From the NCBI GenBank assembly GCA_036898135.1, contig CM072512.1, forward strand, positions 10,414,428-10,478,427: a stretch of 64,000 bases of DNA. Direction: 5' to 3'. The notes beneath the pieces were generated by a model that saw only the letters and a program-made list of their open reading frames with translations, was not told the DNA's origin and ran no database searches. Positions 44,389 to 56,107 of the stretch are shown piece after piece. Position numbers and translations under genes: made by a program. The stretch's first letter is position 1, and each line of letters opens with the position of its first letter. The stretch is from Oncomelania hupensis. Taxonomy: Eukaryota > Mollusca > Gastropoda > Littorinimorpha > Pomatiopsidae.

Positions 44389-45200
44389 TCCTTGTATCAA
44401 ACTCTACATGAAACACGACGTGGACGTCAACCCTTATATCTCATATGGCGATATCGACTGTATTGTGAAACCTATAAAATAGGTTAGAATTAGGCATGCT
44501 AAGTGTGAGATAGATGATGTCTGTATTCTACGTTTGGTTTAATTTAATACGTTATTATTATTTTATATTTATTTAATTGATATTATCTATTTTTGTTTGT
44601 TTTTTGGGTTGTGGTGGTGGAGGTGGTGGTGGTGGTGGTGGTGGTGGTGGGGTAGTTTAATAGTGACCACACATTGCTTACTTTTTACGGCTTTTGCATT
44701 GGGTCGGAGGTAGTGTCGCCATGTTTGTCACGGCCCGGTTCGAATATATAAGCGTGTGTAGCTGTGTAATTTCAGTACCACAAGGCACTTTTTCATGACG
44801 GTGTAATGTGCTCTTTCACCATTTGACTATAATATGAAACAACTTTACTAAAATCGACACGCAACGGTGAATTCAACTGCCTTAGCTCGCCAAGTCGTGT
44901 GTTGCGTGTAATCATACAAGGGAAAAAGTTTAGGTTGACCTCTAAACTAATGAGATCACACTCTCGCTTCTGATTGGTCCTCGTAAGCCCGGCTTACGTA
45001 TTTTTGCAGTAAAAAGCAAACATGCGCTGTCCTAGTGAAATTTTACGTTAGCCAGTACGCAAAGAAATACATAAGGAATTCATAAGCGTAACACAAGTAT
45101 GGCCGGGTGCTGCAGGCCGATGCGACCTGGCCTTTTAATATCACTATGGTGAAGACATAAAATCAGGAAGACCATTGCGTATCACTGTAGCAATATCAAC
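44389..45200. other. Non-coding; (GGT)n at 44609-44651
   Basis: Just after the LINE tail, a stop-terminated open stretch reads IKLYMKHDVDVNPYISYGDI and ends at 44481. I recognise no family and there is no independent splice evidence. A CCAAT-like GATTGGTCC lies at about 44972. No gene called. Confidence 0.35.
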
Positions 45201-45667
45201 TACTACTGGGGCCGGGGTTATGAACGCGACTTTCAAAGCCAGCGACGAGCAACTTTCAGTCTCGCGACAAGGTGCGCGGGTTATGAGCCCCGATTACTGC
45301 AGTCGCCGGAACTGATAGTCGCTCAAACATAGTCGTGGCACCCCCCTCGACTAGTGGGCGTCAAGGCACACAAACTCTGCATTCGGCTTTTGTTGGAACT
45401 CCGTGTGCGAGTGTGCGTTTTTGTTTGCTGACGGCATACACCTGTGCCGTGTATTATGTTTTATGGAATGTGAGTGAATAGATACTAAATTGCTTTTCAT
45501 GTTTGTATCTTTGTATTATTCACCGACGCGCATGGCACATTCTTGTAATATTTCAAGCAAATAAAAGTTTCATGTCTTATGTCAATTTTTTCCCCAATAT
45601 ATTTGAATAAGCTTTCAATAAGGAAATCAGTCAATCTGCTGTCGCCATAAAGCTTTACTTTTTGTTT

Positions 45668-45670
<3 letters not shown>

Positions 45671-45756
<86 letters not shown>

Positions 45757-45779
45757 CTCTCTCTCTCTCTCTCTCTCTT
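45671..45779. repeat. (CT)n microsatellite
   Basis: About 50 CT units with one CCCC interruption. Confidence 0.93.
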
Positions 45780-46019
45780 AGATAAATCTGTTTAGTTAAT
45801 TGATCTTTTGTGTCTTATACTTCCAAAAACTAGGACCCACAATTAAGGTTGACTCTTTTTGTGGGCACAGTCGAGTGCAGGGAATTTTTAAACACAGTAA
45901 CAGATGAGTAAAGAATTAAAAACAACAATAGTACTTTAATGTGTAGAAAGAAAGAATCACTATTAACATTAATTAGCAATCAACCTAATCAAAAATAGCA
46001 CACATTCACACACATAAAT

Positions 46020-46948
46020 ATGGGAGGCGAGATATAGCAAACGCGCGCGCCTTTGCGCTCGCAAATGCGCAAATGCGAGCGCAAATACGTGCGCAAATGC
46101 GCGCGCATTTGCGAGCGCAAGTGCGCTCGCATTTGCGCGCGCGGTTGCTATGCCCGTTGCTATGAGGGTTTTGCTGAAAACTGTCAACGGAAGGGAACTG
46201 AAAATGAACACATGTTTTTTTTGTAGATCTCCGACCTAGATATTTTGTATTTATCCGCATTAGTTTGATGTTAAATATTTACGTAGAATACAATTTAAAT
46301 AACTGTCTAAAGATAGCTTTTATTTACAAATATTATTAAAGTATTAGTAATTAAAATCCAAAGATTAAAGAAGGAAAAAAATAGATCTAGCGTACATTTT
46401 GTAGTGGTTGGGCGCGGCTTTGTCACTGAGTAGCCTAAAATAATATCATATGTGAGTTTATAGATTGATTGTATGTAGCTAAGAAAAGTAGTTCTTAATC
46501 GTCCTTAATGTTATGATAAGTTTATTTCATGAATGATATTAAATTTAGTAGTGCTAGTTTTCACTAATCATTACAAATATTATTAATAATAAATGCAAGA
46601 AATATTTAATTTGTGCACCTCTCAAATTCTTTCACAGACACATTCTTTTCCGGGTATAATTTTTACGTGTATGGAGCGGAATATAGCAAATGCGAGCGCA
46701 CTTGCGCTCTCAATTGCGCTCGCAAGTGCGCTCGCATTTACGCGCGCAAATGCGCTCGCAAGTGCGCAAGTGCGCTCGCATTTGCGCTCGCAAATGCGCG
46801 CACCGCTCGCAAGTGCGCTCGCATTTACGCGCGCAAATGCGCTCGCAAGTGCGCTCGCATTTGCGCTCGCATTTGCGCGAGGTGCGCGCATTTGCGAGCG
46901 CAAATGCGAGCACAAATGCGCGCGCGTTTGCTATATCTCGCCTCCCAT
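46020..46948. mobile_element. Non-autonomous TIR element with CpG-rich palindromic repeats
   Basis: Perfect 31 bp terminal inverted repeats begin ATGGGAGGCGAGATATAGCA and continue into AACGCGCGCGC. The TSD is ACATAAAT (46012-46019 and 46949-46956), exact over 8 bp. Inside each TIR lies an array of alternating GCGCTCGCAAATGCGAGCGC-type units (46045-46150 and 46690-46925), themselves palindromic and extremely rich in CpG. The centre (46160-46680) is AT-rich with no transposase. An 8 bp TSD is typical of hAT and some Merlin elements, but the terminal bases fit neither clearly. Arg/Cys/Ala-rich frames here are shadows of the array. Confidence 0.88.
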
Positions 46949-47232
46949 ACATAAATCAAAACAGCACACATTCACACACATAACCAAAAACAACACACAT
47001 TCACACATGGTTCGTTGCATGTTATGCAGCAAAATCAAAAAATCCAAAGTAGGCGGAAGCCACGGGCGATGGGATTGATAGTATGATTAGTGCTAAAAAT
47101 AGAACAGGTTTGAGCGACTTCCAAGTTGCACGCTCCCCACACCTAGTGGGCGGCACAGCTCGGTTGACTTCACAGGCGTCCGAACTGAACGTCGTCCTAC
47201 TATTGGTAGCGTGTTTCATAACCCCGGCCCTT

Positions 47233-47735
47233 TGGAGTATGTAGTATTTTGTAAAGCTTGTGTTGCTTCCCCTTTTATCGTTCACGTCTTGTTGATTTGT
47301 ACGAGTTACTATCACAAATATTTTTACAAACCAAGAAAGGTGGCAGAGACTTGAACGTTTAGCTACATAATAGAAATTGGAATGGACTTACCAACAGCCA
47401 GGTTTGATGGAATTATCTTTGCTATTTATCGAGAGAGAAAAAAATACACCCCCATTTTCCCCCAAATTTTCACATCCGATTCTTATAATAGATCAAGTTA
47501 TAAACAGTGTAAGGGATGCAATAATTGATGTACCGTTAAAACAGGGGAAATCACTCCCGGTCAGAACCAAAATGGAAAATTAAAACTGTAGCGGTTGGTT
47601 TAAGCAACTAAAGCCCACTTTATCGTTGTTCTAGGCAATGATGCAGATTTAGGTCATCGTGTCCTGGATGAAACTACTTGCTTCCAAAAATGAACTATGC
47701 AATAACAATGCCAATATTAGTGTTCGCCAAAACTA
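47233..47735. other. Non-coding stretch
   Basis: No gene or repeat family recognised; open frames are short. Confidence 0.45.
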
Positions 47736-48162
47736 AACGAAGCCTTGGAATTGGGGCCTTCTAAGATTTAGTTCTCTGATTCAGTTAATGCAGGACATTC
47801 AAGCAATATAGGCTTAATCATGCATGTCCAAATAGGCCAGTTGGCAAAAACAAATCACATCATTACAGAACTTTGTATTCCTTCTAGTTAAAGATACTTT
47901 TAGTAAAGCAGGCCAAGTCTCATAACTCATGCTGATTATCTGTTTATTAGCTTTTGGATAGGTCCGCAACTTCGGGAATGTAAGAGTCACAACAAACGCA
48001 TGCACGCACACACGCGCTCCACACGAACACACACATACGCACACACACACACACACATTTTTGTAAAAACAACATTCTGATGACTGTTGTGAAAGAAAAC
48101 AGGGATTATTTTGACACACTTTTCATTTTCGTGACATTATTTTGACATTTTCAAATTTTTGA

Positions 48163-48211
48163 ACCTAACCCAAACCCTAACCCTAACCCAAACCCTTAAC
48201 CTAACCCTAAG
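48163..48211 (-). repeat. Interstitial telomere-like sequence
   Basis: Degenerate (CCCTAA)n: CCAAACCCTAACCCTAACCC and variants, about eight units. Confidence 0.85.
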
Positions 48212-48414
48212 CCCAAAACAGCTGTAACTCTACCGGAACCCTATTTTGACGTCAAAATAGGGCAGCCTTCCAAAAAAGTCAAAAGAAACCAGGTGGACTT
48301 CCATGAGTGTGTCACTGTAACGTCGTTTCTACATGCCCACACACACACAAACACTTGTTTAGACGGCGTTGCTATGTCTTTCATGAAACGCCACATTCGT
48401 TGTATTGATATGTT

Positions 48415-48988
48415 ACCCCCGTTGGGGTGCCAGGGGTTTCGGTATAAAATATCCCCACTTTCTGGAAATTTAGTGCTTTAAATTCCCACTGTCGCTATCT
48501 TTCTCATTTGCTCTTTCTCATTCCTGCTCTGTTCTATCAATCTGCTATACTATCTTCTTCTTCACTAGACCAGTCACCTACCTTTTTTCTTGAAAACTCT
48601 TCCGGGACAAGACTCCTTATTTGTGTGTGAGGTCTGTTGGATCAGCTTGGGAATATTGGACGCTTTCTGCCACGTGGTCACTATGGCTTCCTATGATGTT
48701 ATTATTTAGCAATGTAGGCATTTTATATGTATGTGTTTTGTTGATAATTTGTAATGATGTTAGTATTCCATTTTGTTTTTGTAAACGGGGGTTCGATAAA
48801 TTAGAGTGCAGCCTCAGCCGTCCCCTGCGTGGGATGTCTTTATTGTGAAGTGACTGGCTGGTGGAGAGCTTTCAGTTTTACCACTAGGGTTGTTTCAGCA
48901 GATCTTTTATGCGGATCAGGGGTTGTCCGGTCCTGATTTGGCTCGGAAGAGTCCACTGGACCTAAAGCAACAATCATGTAATGTAATG
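48415..48988 (+). mobile_element. SINE-like ~580 bp repeat, copy 3
   Basis: Head ACCCCCGTTGGGGTGCCAGG with GTATAAAATA; 3' end CCTAAAGCAACAATCATGTA with an (ATGTA)n tail. TSDs are TATTGATATGTT (48403-48414) and TATCGATATGTT (48989-49000), one mismatch in 12. Confidence 0.87.
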
Positions 48989-49000
48989 TATCGATATGTT

Positions 49001-50150
49001 GTCCCCCGTTTTAAGTACTTTTAAGTCTTCTAACGCTAATCCTAACAGAACACTCTTTTGACGTCAACTTAAACGCCGTAGATTTTCATGAAATTGTCAC
49101 CAGAAAAAAAAAATATCGCTGTATAAACATAATCACACATTCACAAACACACACACGCGCAAGCTCGCCGTCTGTGTCTCCAGGGGGGACCAATCCTGTT
49201 ATCGTAGCGGTTCTTGGGACTAAAGCCCGAACGGTTTAGCTCCCCTTTCACTGGCCCTTGTAATCGTGCATATGTCTTTACAGATAAAAAAATCTCTACT
49301 GTAGGGGGTAAGAAAACACACCAATAGTCTCAATAGTGCAGGTTGTAGGAGCGTTAAAGTGAAAGGGAGGCAGGAAAGGGACGTAATGCATGTGGGAAGC
49401 TGGGTTTTGCTGACGAGATTTAGATAAGATAAAATAATATATAATATAACATAGAAAGAAAGAAAGGGTTGTTTGTTGGTTTTGTTCACACACAGGCTTT
49501 AAAAACACCACATTTGACATCGCAGACTCAACTTTAAATTTTGAACATCCCTCTTTAAAATTTCTCCAACATGTACATTCCACAAAATACATGAGAAAAC
49601 AACAAACACTGCCACAAGACAAACAACAACAAAAACAACAAGAGCCAAACTAACCACAAGTTTAAAAGTTTAAAACTTTATTGTTAAAAGTTCTAAAAGC
49701 GGAATGCATTAATATGTTAAAAAAATTACATAGAACAAGGTTCATCTAAATGGAAAACTTGCATAGATAACAATTAATTAAAAACATGCCATGCCAATTC
49801 AACAAGTGTAATTAAATTTAAAACAAAATACTGCCAAAACTGTTTCCTGAAGGCAAGAATCCTAAAAATGCATAACAACAGTGAAAAAAAACATAAATTT
49901 CACATAAAATACCTTAAAACGGCATTATTTCTCTGAAAGCTGTTAACTCCAGCAAACTCCTTTCCCCTTTTCTTTAGGAGAGATAACTAAAGCTTGTTTT
50001 ACTGTACACACAAACCTTTTGCCTAATTATTGTGAAAGTTGAGATGCCATCACTTCACAATGCTGCTTTTGCAACGCTTACAAACAAGCCCAAATGTATT
50101 GAACTCTGGAATCTCGGGTAGTCATGTTTGATTAGAAACTTACTATAGAT
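49001..50150. other. Non-coding flank of the claudin-like gene
   Basis: No gene seen. From 49829 on it matches copy A (1164 onward). Confidence 0.5.
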
Positions 50151-50157
50151 GATTATA

Positions 50158-50171
50158 ATGACGACGACGAC

Positions 50172-50225
<54 letters not shown>

Positions 50226-50460
50226 GGATGATGATGGATGATGTGGATGAGGATGATAATGATGTGAATAATGATGATAACCATAATGATGATAGTCATA
50301 ATGATGATGATGATGATGTGGAGGACGGTGAGGATGAATATACATGTAATATGAAAAGGTTGAGGAGGATAATGGATATGATGATGAGGAGGAGGAAGAT
50401 GCTGATGATGTGTATGATGATGACGATAATGATGGCGTTTGTGATGATGATGATGTATAC
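50158..50460. repeat. (GAT)n-rich microsatellite
   Basis: GATGAT/GACGAC array corresponding to 1490-1885 in copy A, shorter here. Long His/Ser/Ile or Met/Asp frames are artefacts. Confidence 0.9.
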
Positions 50461-51347
50461 GTAAGGCGTACCACCCCAAGCTAGCATCATGCTCAGTGTG
50501 CTCAAAAACTAGCGCTTCATTCTGACATAATTTACCTTCAAATAGCCCGTATAATGAAGATCAAAAAAACTAAATAACATTGCAATCCGAGTCTACAAAT
50601 GGCTACTCAAACAAGCTTGAGTTTAATTTTATTTGTTTTGTTTTGTGCGTTATGGTGCTTCTTGAATAATATTTGCATATATTTGTGCACAAGCTCACAC
50701 AATATGTAGGTATTATGCAGCACATAACTGTAAGTCATATAATGGAATTGCAATACATGGTATATCGGAATGATAAATAAAGAGACTCTCGGAATGTATT
50801 TTCGCAAAGGAATGCAAAAGAGATATGGTCGACCGAGCAAAGAGCGCATGATTGCTGATTGTTGCGTAAGCTGGGAGACAAAAATATGGGGAAAATTTGG
50901 AAAATATTGTACAGAACATTTGTGTGAATCTGCACAACCGGAAGCATTCAATATATACTCAAAACACTCTTCCCTTACCACACAGGCCTCATTCCAGCCG
51001 ACAGTTACGCAAAAAACATTCCTGGCGGTCGTCGAGTCAAAGCACATAAGAAAGCTCAGCCTTCTAATCGTCTTGTTACAAGAAAAATATATGTACCATT
51101 CAGATACGGTCATTAAGGTATACAGAAACTTTAGTCTATAATGAGAACAATTAGTTAATTCCAACCAAAATCATTAAATATAATACAATTTGTGAGTACA
51201 AGACACAACTAGCCAAAGATCATCTTACCACACACAAACACAAAAACCAACAAAGAGAGAAGAGGAAGTGGGAGAAGGGGGGTAATTCAGCTAAGGTGGG
51301 AGGAGAAAGGGAGGGAAGGAAGGGTGGAAGGGAGGGGAAGGTCAGAA

Positions 51348-52867
51348 TCACAGTTGTGTGTCTTTTACTGAAGGGGCTGATGTCCGACAACTCTTCACGT
51401 CTTTAGCGCGAGAAACATTGCCCGAGTTGCCTCCTTGCACTCGTACGACAGACCTATAATACACCGCTTGTTCTGGCGGCTTCTCGGGTGTTCCCTTGCC
51501 GTTGGCAGAGTGCACTGGGAATTGTTTCTCCGTGGTAGAGTCTGCTGAGCTATTGCTCCCCGTGGAAGCAGCTTCTGGTGATGTGTTTCGAACAGAACTT
51601 TGTTTAGAGCTTAACGAAGAACGCAGAAAACTGACGTCCCCGTTGGACTGTGGAGGCCACTTTCCTTTCTCCCTAAGAGGTCTGTCGTGAGTTTCGTCCC
51701 CCAGTTCTAACTGCACAGCATCCTCACTGACGCTATTGGCTGGTGGCCCGCTCATCGGGCTACCCGCGCCTGAAATTTTTGTTTTCGCAACTGTTTTAGT
51801 GGGAGCGGAAGCATCTTTCATAGTCTTTCTCACTGGCTTGCTAATAGAAGAAGAATCACCGATATTTCCTTTGGCCTGCAAGCCCGATGTTTCCGTTTTG
51901 GTTCCAGCGGCAGTGTTGTCTACTGCAGGACTACTACTATCGGCAGTCGCTGCGTAGATGTTCTCCAGGTCCGGACTTCTGTGTAAACCGGACGAACGGT
52001 ATTTGGAAGACTCCCTCCCGCTGTATCTTCTCGAGGAAGAAGAAAAGGAGTAGGGATTGGAACCTTTTCTACTTTTGATACTGCCCTCTTCGGCACCTTG
52101 AGCACTTGCTGCTCCTGTGTCGCGGTGATCGTTCAAGGTGGTTCTATTGTACGTGTAATACTTCACGCCATCTGCCCCTTCTCTCCAAACTGCGGCCTCA
52201 GTTTGCCTTGACGGTCTTGCCTCGTTGACGCGATTTCTTTGTTCGTCGCTGCTTCTAGTGTCGCGAGATTCAGTCCTTCCCGGCACTCCCTGTCGGAGAA
52301 GGCTGCCTTCCGTAAATGGGATCGCTGCAGGGCCACTCTGGTTCCTTGCAGAGGAATTGTTTTGATTCCTGTGGCTGACACGAGTGTCACCATCACTATT
52401 ACTACCACCACCTGCACTGCCTCTTTGTTGTTGTTGCTGCTGTTGTTGCTGTTGCTGCTGTTGTTGTTGTTGTGGTTGTTGTTGGTGGTGGTGTGGTCTT
52501 CCAGTAGCAGTGTGTGATGCTATCTGACCACCACCATCACCTGCAGCAGCTGCTTCTGTATCAACACTTTCCCCTCCCCCAGTTCTTCCAGATCCTACTC
52601 CTTCTCTCGCGGCTCCTTCTCCGCCTCCTCCGCCATCTCCTCCGCCTCCGCCTCCGCTACCACTCCCTCCGCCCTGGCGAGGAGGGCTTCTGACAGGTGG
52701 GGGCGGAGTGGGGTTGTGGACTTTGGTGATGGCGAGAGTGGCGAGGACGGTGAGGATGGTGGTGAGGAAGCAGATGGCGAAGCTGAAGGAGTAGTGAGCG
52801 CCTTGCTCCGACACTTGCTCCTTGGTGAACAGCAAGAACACGATGTGAGACGCCTGCCCTAGAAACC
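51348..52867 (-). CDS. Claudin/PMP22-like four-TM protein, exon 3 (last)
   Basis: The acceptor TTTGGCTTGCAG precedes 52867; the exon starts GG, completing a Gly codon from exon 2. It encodes TM3 (with exon 2: VGFIAGGFLGQASHIVFLLF, about 148-167), a short loop, TM4 (FSFAICFLTTILTVLATLAI, about 181-200) and then a ~455-residue hydrophilic tail. The tail is Gly/Ser/Pro-rich near the membrane (PPPPVRSPPRQGGGSG), has a polyQ run (CAG/CAA, 52424-52495), then Ser/Arg/Glu-rich sequence, ending SVVRVQGGNSGNVSRAKDVK and TSAPSVKDTQL. Family members are usually 200-300 residues, so the tail is exceptional. Part of this exon is duplicated at 3075-3392. Confidence 0.85.
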
Positions 52868-54895
52868 CTGCAAGCCAAACCCGCAAATGTGTCAAATTTC
52901 AGGCCTACGCTATAACTGTATACAACATGTAATAGGAGTACTTCCTAAATAGCTGTCAACATGTATTTTGACCGCTTTTCAGGGGAAGCAACTCTCATTG
53001 ACCTACTTTACCTACTTTCGGTTTATGCTGTCAACATGTATTGTGTAACCGCATTTCAGGGGAAGCAACCTACTTTCGGTTTATTTAGGGATAATGCCTA
53101 TTCGCCTGTAAACCGGTTTACCTCTACATTTATCTTAGCCCACAGAAAGAGGCGGGTTTTTTTTGTGTGTTTTTTTTTCCGAAGACCAGGTTTTATCTCC
53201 TTTGATCAATCTGTGTTACCACAGCACAACCTTTCGAAGGTTCCCGTTTTATTCCTCTATACAACATGTAGTTAAAATGAATGAGCAGCATAGAGAACGG
53301 TTAGGCCTATATTAGACTTGGGTCAAAAGCCACGTCTTGATAGAAGCACTGTTCCAGTCTTCTGTGCTGCATACCTTTAGTTTGTATTTACTTTTATTAT
53401 AATACAGAAATTCGAAGTAAAGGTGGAGCCAGAACGTTTCCCTCTACCTCCTCTTGTAATTATTATTTTTCACAAGCACACACGCACACAAACACATGCA
53501 CATACTCACTAACACACACACACATATTAGCAAAACATCAGAACTGGGTTTATTTAAGGATGTAGGAATAGAAAAGTTTTTTGTTTTCTTTTGTTTTTTT
53601 ACGGAAAGAGCGCCAAATTAATCTAAAAATGTAACAATCTGATGCAAAATTGGCTCTTTCCATCTAAAAAGTTTACCTAGTTCGTCACCTATAGGGAACG
53701 AGTCGACTTTTCAGCTAAATTTGGATTTACTCCGTCCCGGATAGAGCACTCTCTTGTACTTAAAATACTCTTATTATCTACAACTGCACTCCCATGCACT
53801 AAAAGAGCACTTAGAAAAAAAGTGAGGTCCTGGAAAAAAAGTGGGTTCCAGGCATATGAACCCATCTGTAACTAAGAAAGACAAGGTCTGGTACCGTACC
53901 CATTTGTCCTATCCTATCCTATCCTGTCCCATAACCCGAAGGTCGTAGGGGCACCACAGATGATCGTTTAACCAGCATACTCCATCTTTCTCTGTCCTCA
54001 GCAGCCCTCATGGCTTCGCTCAGTGTCAAACCAGTCCATTCTCGAATGTTGTCCTCCCACCTCTTTTTCGGTCTCCCCCTTCTTCTACCTCCTTGCACTG
54101 TGCCTTGCAGAATGGTCTTTGCAAGGCCTGATGATCTGGTGACGTGGCCATACCATCGGAGTTTCCGTTTCTTAACCACCCATTTGTACGTTTCTTAACC
54201 ACCCATTTGTACGTTTTTGCAAAGTGCGCGCACACACACACACACGCACGCACACACACACACACACACACACGCACCCACACACACACGCACGCACGCG
54301 TGCGCGCACCCATAGATTTTTATGTCATGCATGAGGTAAGTTCTCTAGCCTGAACGAACGAAAAACGATGCTTAACGTCCTATTGCATGAGCGTTAAGGA
54401 CGATCACCACGTCGCCACCCTGACAACAATGACCATCATCATCATATCAAAAATAGATCCAACGGATCTTAAAGAGATAGAACTAAGAGTTAATACAGCA
54501 CCTTGCAAATGAACCCCAATTAGATGCCAATTCATTATCATCGCTTTATGAAAACACTGCGTCTAATTTTGCGTTATATCAAATAAATTCTTCTTCTTCT
54601 GTTTCTTCTTTTTTTTTTCTTTCTTCTTCTTTTTTCTTCTTCTTTTTCTTCTTCTTCTTCTTTATCTTCTTCTTCTTCCTCCTCCTCCTTTTATTTTTCA
54701 TGTTATACTATCATCCTGAAATGAATAATTATTGAAGAAGTTCAACGTCTTCACCTACTCCTGGCGATAAGGCAGACGTCGATACTCATCCCAGGGAAGA
54801 GGCGTAAAGACCTAAATCAACACTGAACCACCAGAGCAATCATACTAGCTAAGCTGGACGGTGAAAAAAAATAGCCACTATTATGCTACCCCCAC
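52868..54895 (-). other. Intron 2 of the claudin-like gene
   Basis: GT-AG intron (donor GCAG|GTGGGG at 54895). It holds an RTE-like LINE fragment (53908-54177), (CA)n at 54225-54310 and (CTT)n at 54590-54690. Confidence 0.8.
53908..54177 (-). mobile_element. RTE-like LINE, short 3' fragment
   Basis: Heavily 5'-truncated insertion: [30 protein letters not shown] and the TATCC tail read on the minus strand. Perfect 10 bp TSD ACCCATTTGT at 53898-53907 and 54178-54187; the right-hand side was then locally duplicated (GTTTCTTAACCACCCATTTG twice). Sequence nearly identical to copy 1. Confidence 0.92.
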
Positions 54896-55078
54896 CTGCA
54901 ATGAAGCCCACATCTTCCACGTAAGTGCGGTCGTGATGCGCCAGGTCTCGCCAAAACGGTCGCGACCAGTGTCGAATTATAGTCCTGGGCACGAAGTTCT
55001 GCAGCACGCCGCACACAAACGCCACTATATGCAGCGCCACTGACACGATCATCAGAAGCTCCACACTGTACAGCCAGG
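54896..55078 (-). CDS. Claudin/PMP22-like four-TM protein, exon 2
   Basis: The acceptor CATTTTGCAG precedes 55078 and the donor G|GTGGGG follows 54896. 183 nt, phase 1 to phase 1. It encodes AWLYSVELLMIVSVALHIVA, giving TM2 (about 98-117), then a conserved-looking basic/aromatic loop (NFVPRTIIRHWSRPFWRDLA) and the start of TM3 (VEDVGFIAG). The first codon is split with exon 1 (G|CC) and the last with exon 3 (G|GG). Confidence 0.85.
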
Positions 55079-55660
55079 CTGCAAAATGAATGTCAAAAAG
55101 CAGATGGTCGAATAAACGAATTAATTAATGAGTTAATGGATATAGGGATTAATGAATGGATGAATTAATGAGATAATGGATTAATGAAAGGGTTAATTAA
55201 TTAATTGATGGATGAACGGATGAATTGATCAATGAATGCATGAATGAATAAAATATAAATAAGTAACTTAAATTTGTTGCCCGCGCCTTGATCTAGAAAA
55301 GCTACAAATATAAGCACGATATCAGAAGGAGGTCAGAAGGACAAATAAATAAATACATGTAAATGGTAAATTTGAATTGAAGCTCATAGCATACGGTCAT
55401 ACAGGTCTGAAAAATAGTAGCACACAACCATCACGATCATCCTCATCGTCTTCATTGTCATCATCAAGTAACGTCGTCTTCTTCACCATCCTTATCGCCA
55501 TCATCATCATCATCATCATCATCTTCATCATCATCATCATCGCCGTCTCCATTATTATCATCATAGGCTTAATAAATAATTTTATACTTAGTCATCACCA
55601 TAATCATCATCAGCATCTGGAATTGACAGCAAACCACCACCATCCCCTTGTCTCTACTAA

Positions 55661-55753
<93 letters not shown>

Positions 55754-56107
55754 CACAGGATGCTATCAAGCGCTTTTTCTCCAATCGAACTCAAAGCGCG
55801 GCGATTCGAAAAGATCGCTACTAATGAAGGCGGAAAACAAACGATTTGTATTTAGGTTTGAAATTTAAATTGACTGAATCCAATACTATAACTGAAAATG
55901 GGGAAGAAACCGGAGTACCCGGAGAAAACCCTCGGTGTCTTGATAAGCCTCGTACCTAAGCCACATAAGTTTGGCCCATGCGGGGTTCGAACGCGCGACC
56001 TTCTGCCTAGGAAAAACCTGCACCCTAGCCCTTTCAGCTGTGCTGCCAGACACTCCCAATACCCTATATTTGATTACGAACACTTCCAACCCCAAACATG
56101 TAGTCAC
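55079..56107 (-). other. Intron 1 of the claudin-like gene
   Basis: GT-AG intron with donor GGAG|GTGACT. It holds (CAT)n at about 55490-55560, (AAT)n at 55661-55754 and a SINE fragment at 55888-56045. Confidence 0.8.
55888..56045 (-). mobile_element. tRNA-derived SINE, type II, fragment
   Basis: The minus strand has GCGCGTTCGAACCCCGC (B box, about 55984-56000) preceded by AGCTGAAAGGGCTAGGGTGC. It then has CGAGGGTTTTCTCCGGGTAC, the same central motif as the type I SINE but with a different tRNA-like head. Confidence 0.75.

Larger units (their letters stand above)
45207..47232. mobile_element. Candidate outer TIR element
   Basis: GGGCCGGGGTTATGAA stands at 45208 and, inverted, at about 47214-47230. 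A second inverted match, AGTCGCTCAAAC, lies about 115-125 bp inside each end, near CTAGTGGGCG. No transposase ORF, no TSD established. It encloses (CT)n at 45671-45779 and the better-defined element at 46020-46948. Confidence 0.5.
47736..51727. repeat. Segmental duplication, copy B (parent side)
   Basis: Collinear with 870-3392, from TAAACGAAGCCTTGG through the GAT-rich array (50158-50460) and into the last exon of the claudin-like gene. It has the intact gene end, so it is likely the source locus. It holds the SINE-like copy 3, which is absent from A, and the empty site (about 50976-50990) of the SINE-like insertion present in A. Confidence 0.88.

Noticed and set aside
46593..47078. Ala/Arg/Cys-rich frames on both strands around the CpG array
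   Set aside because: Palindromic GCGCTCGCA units are open in several frames on both strands at once; nothing else supports coding.
52239..52517. Leu-rich frame on the + strand over the claudin-like exon 3
   Set aside because: Antisense of the polyQ codons (CTG/TTG).
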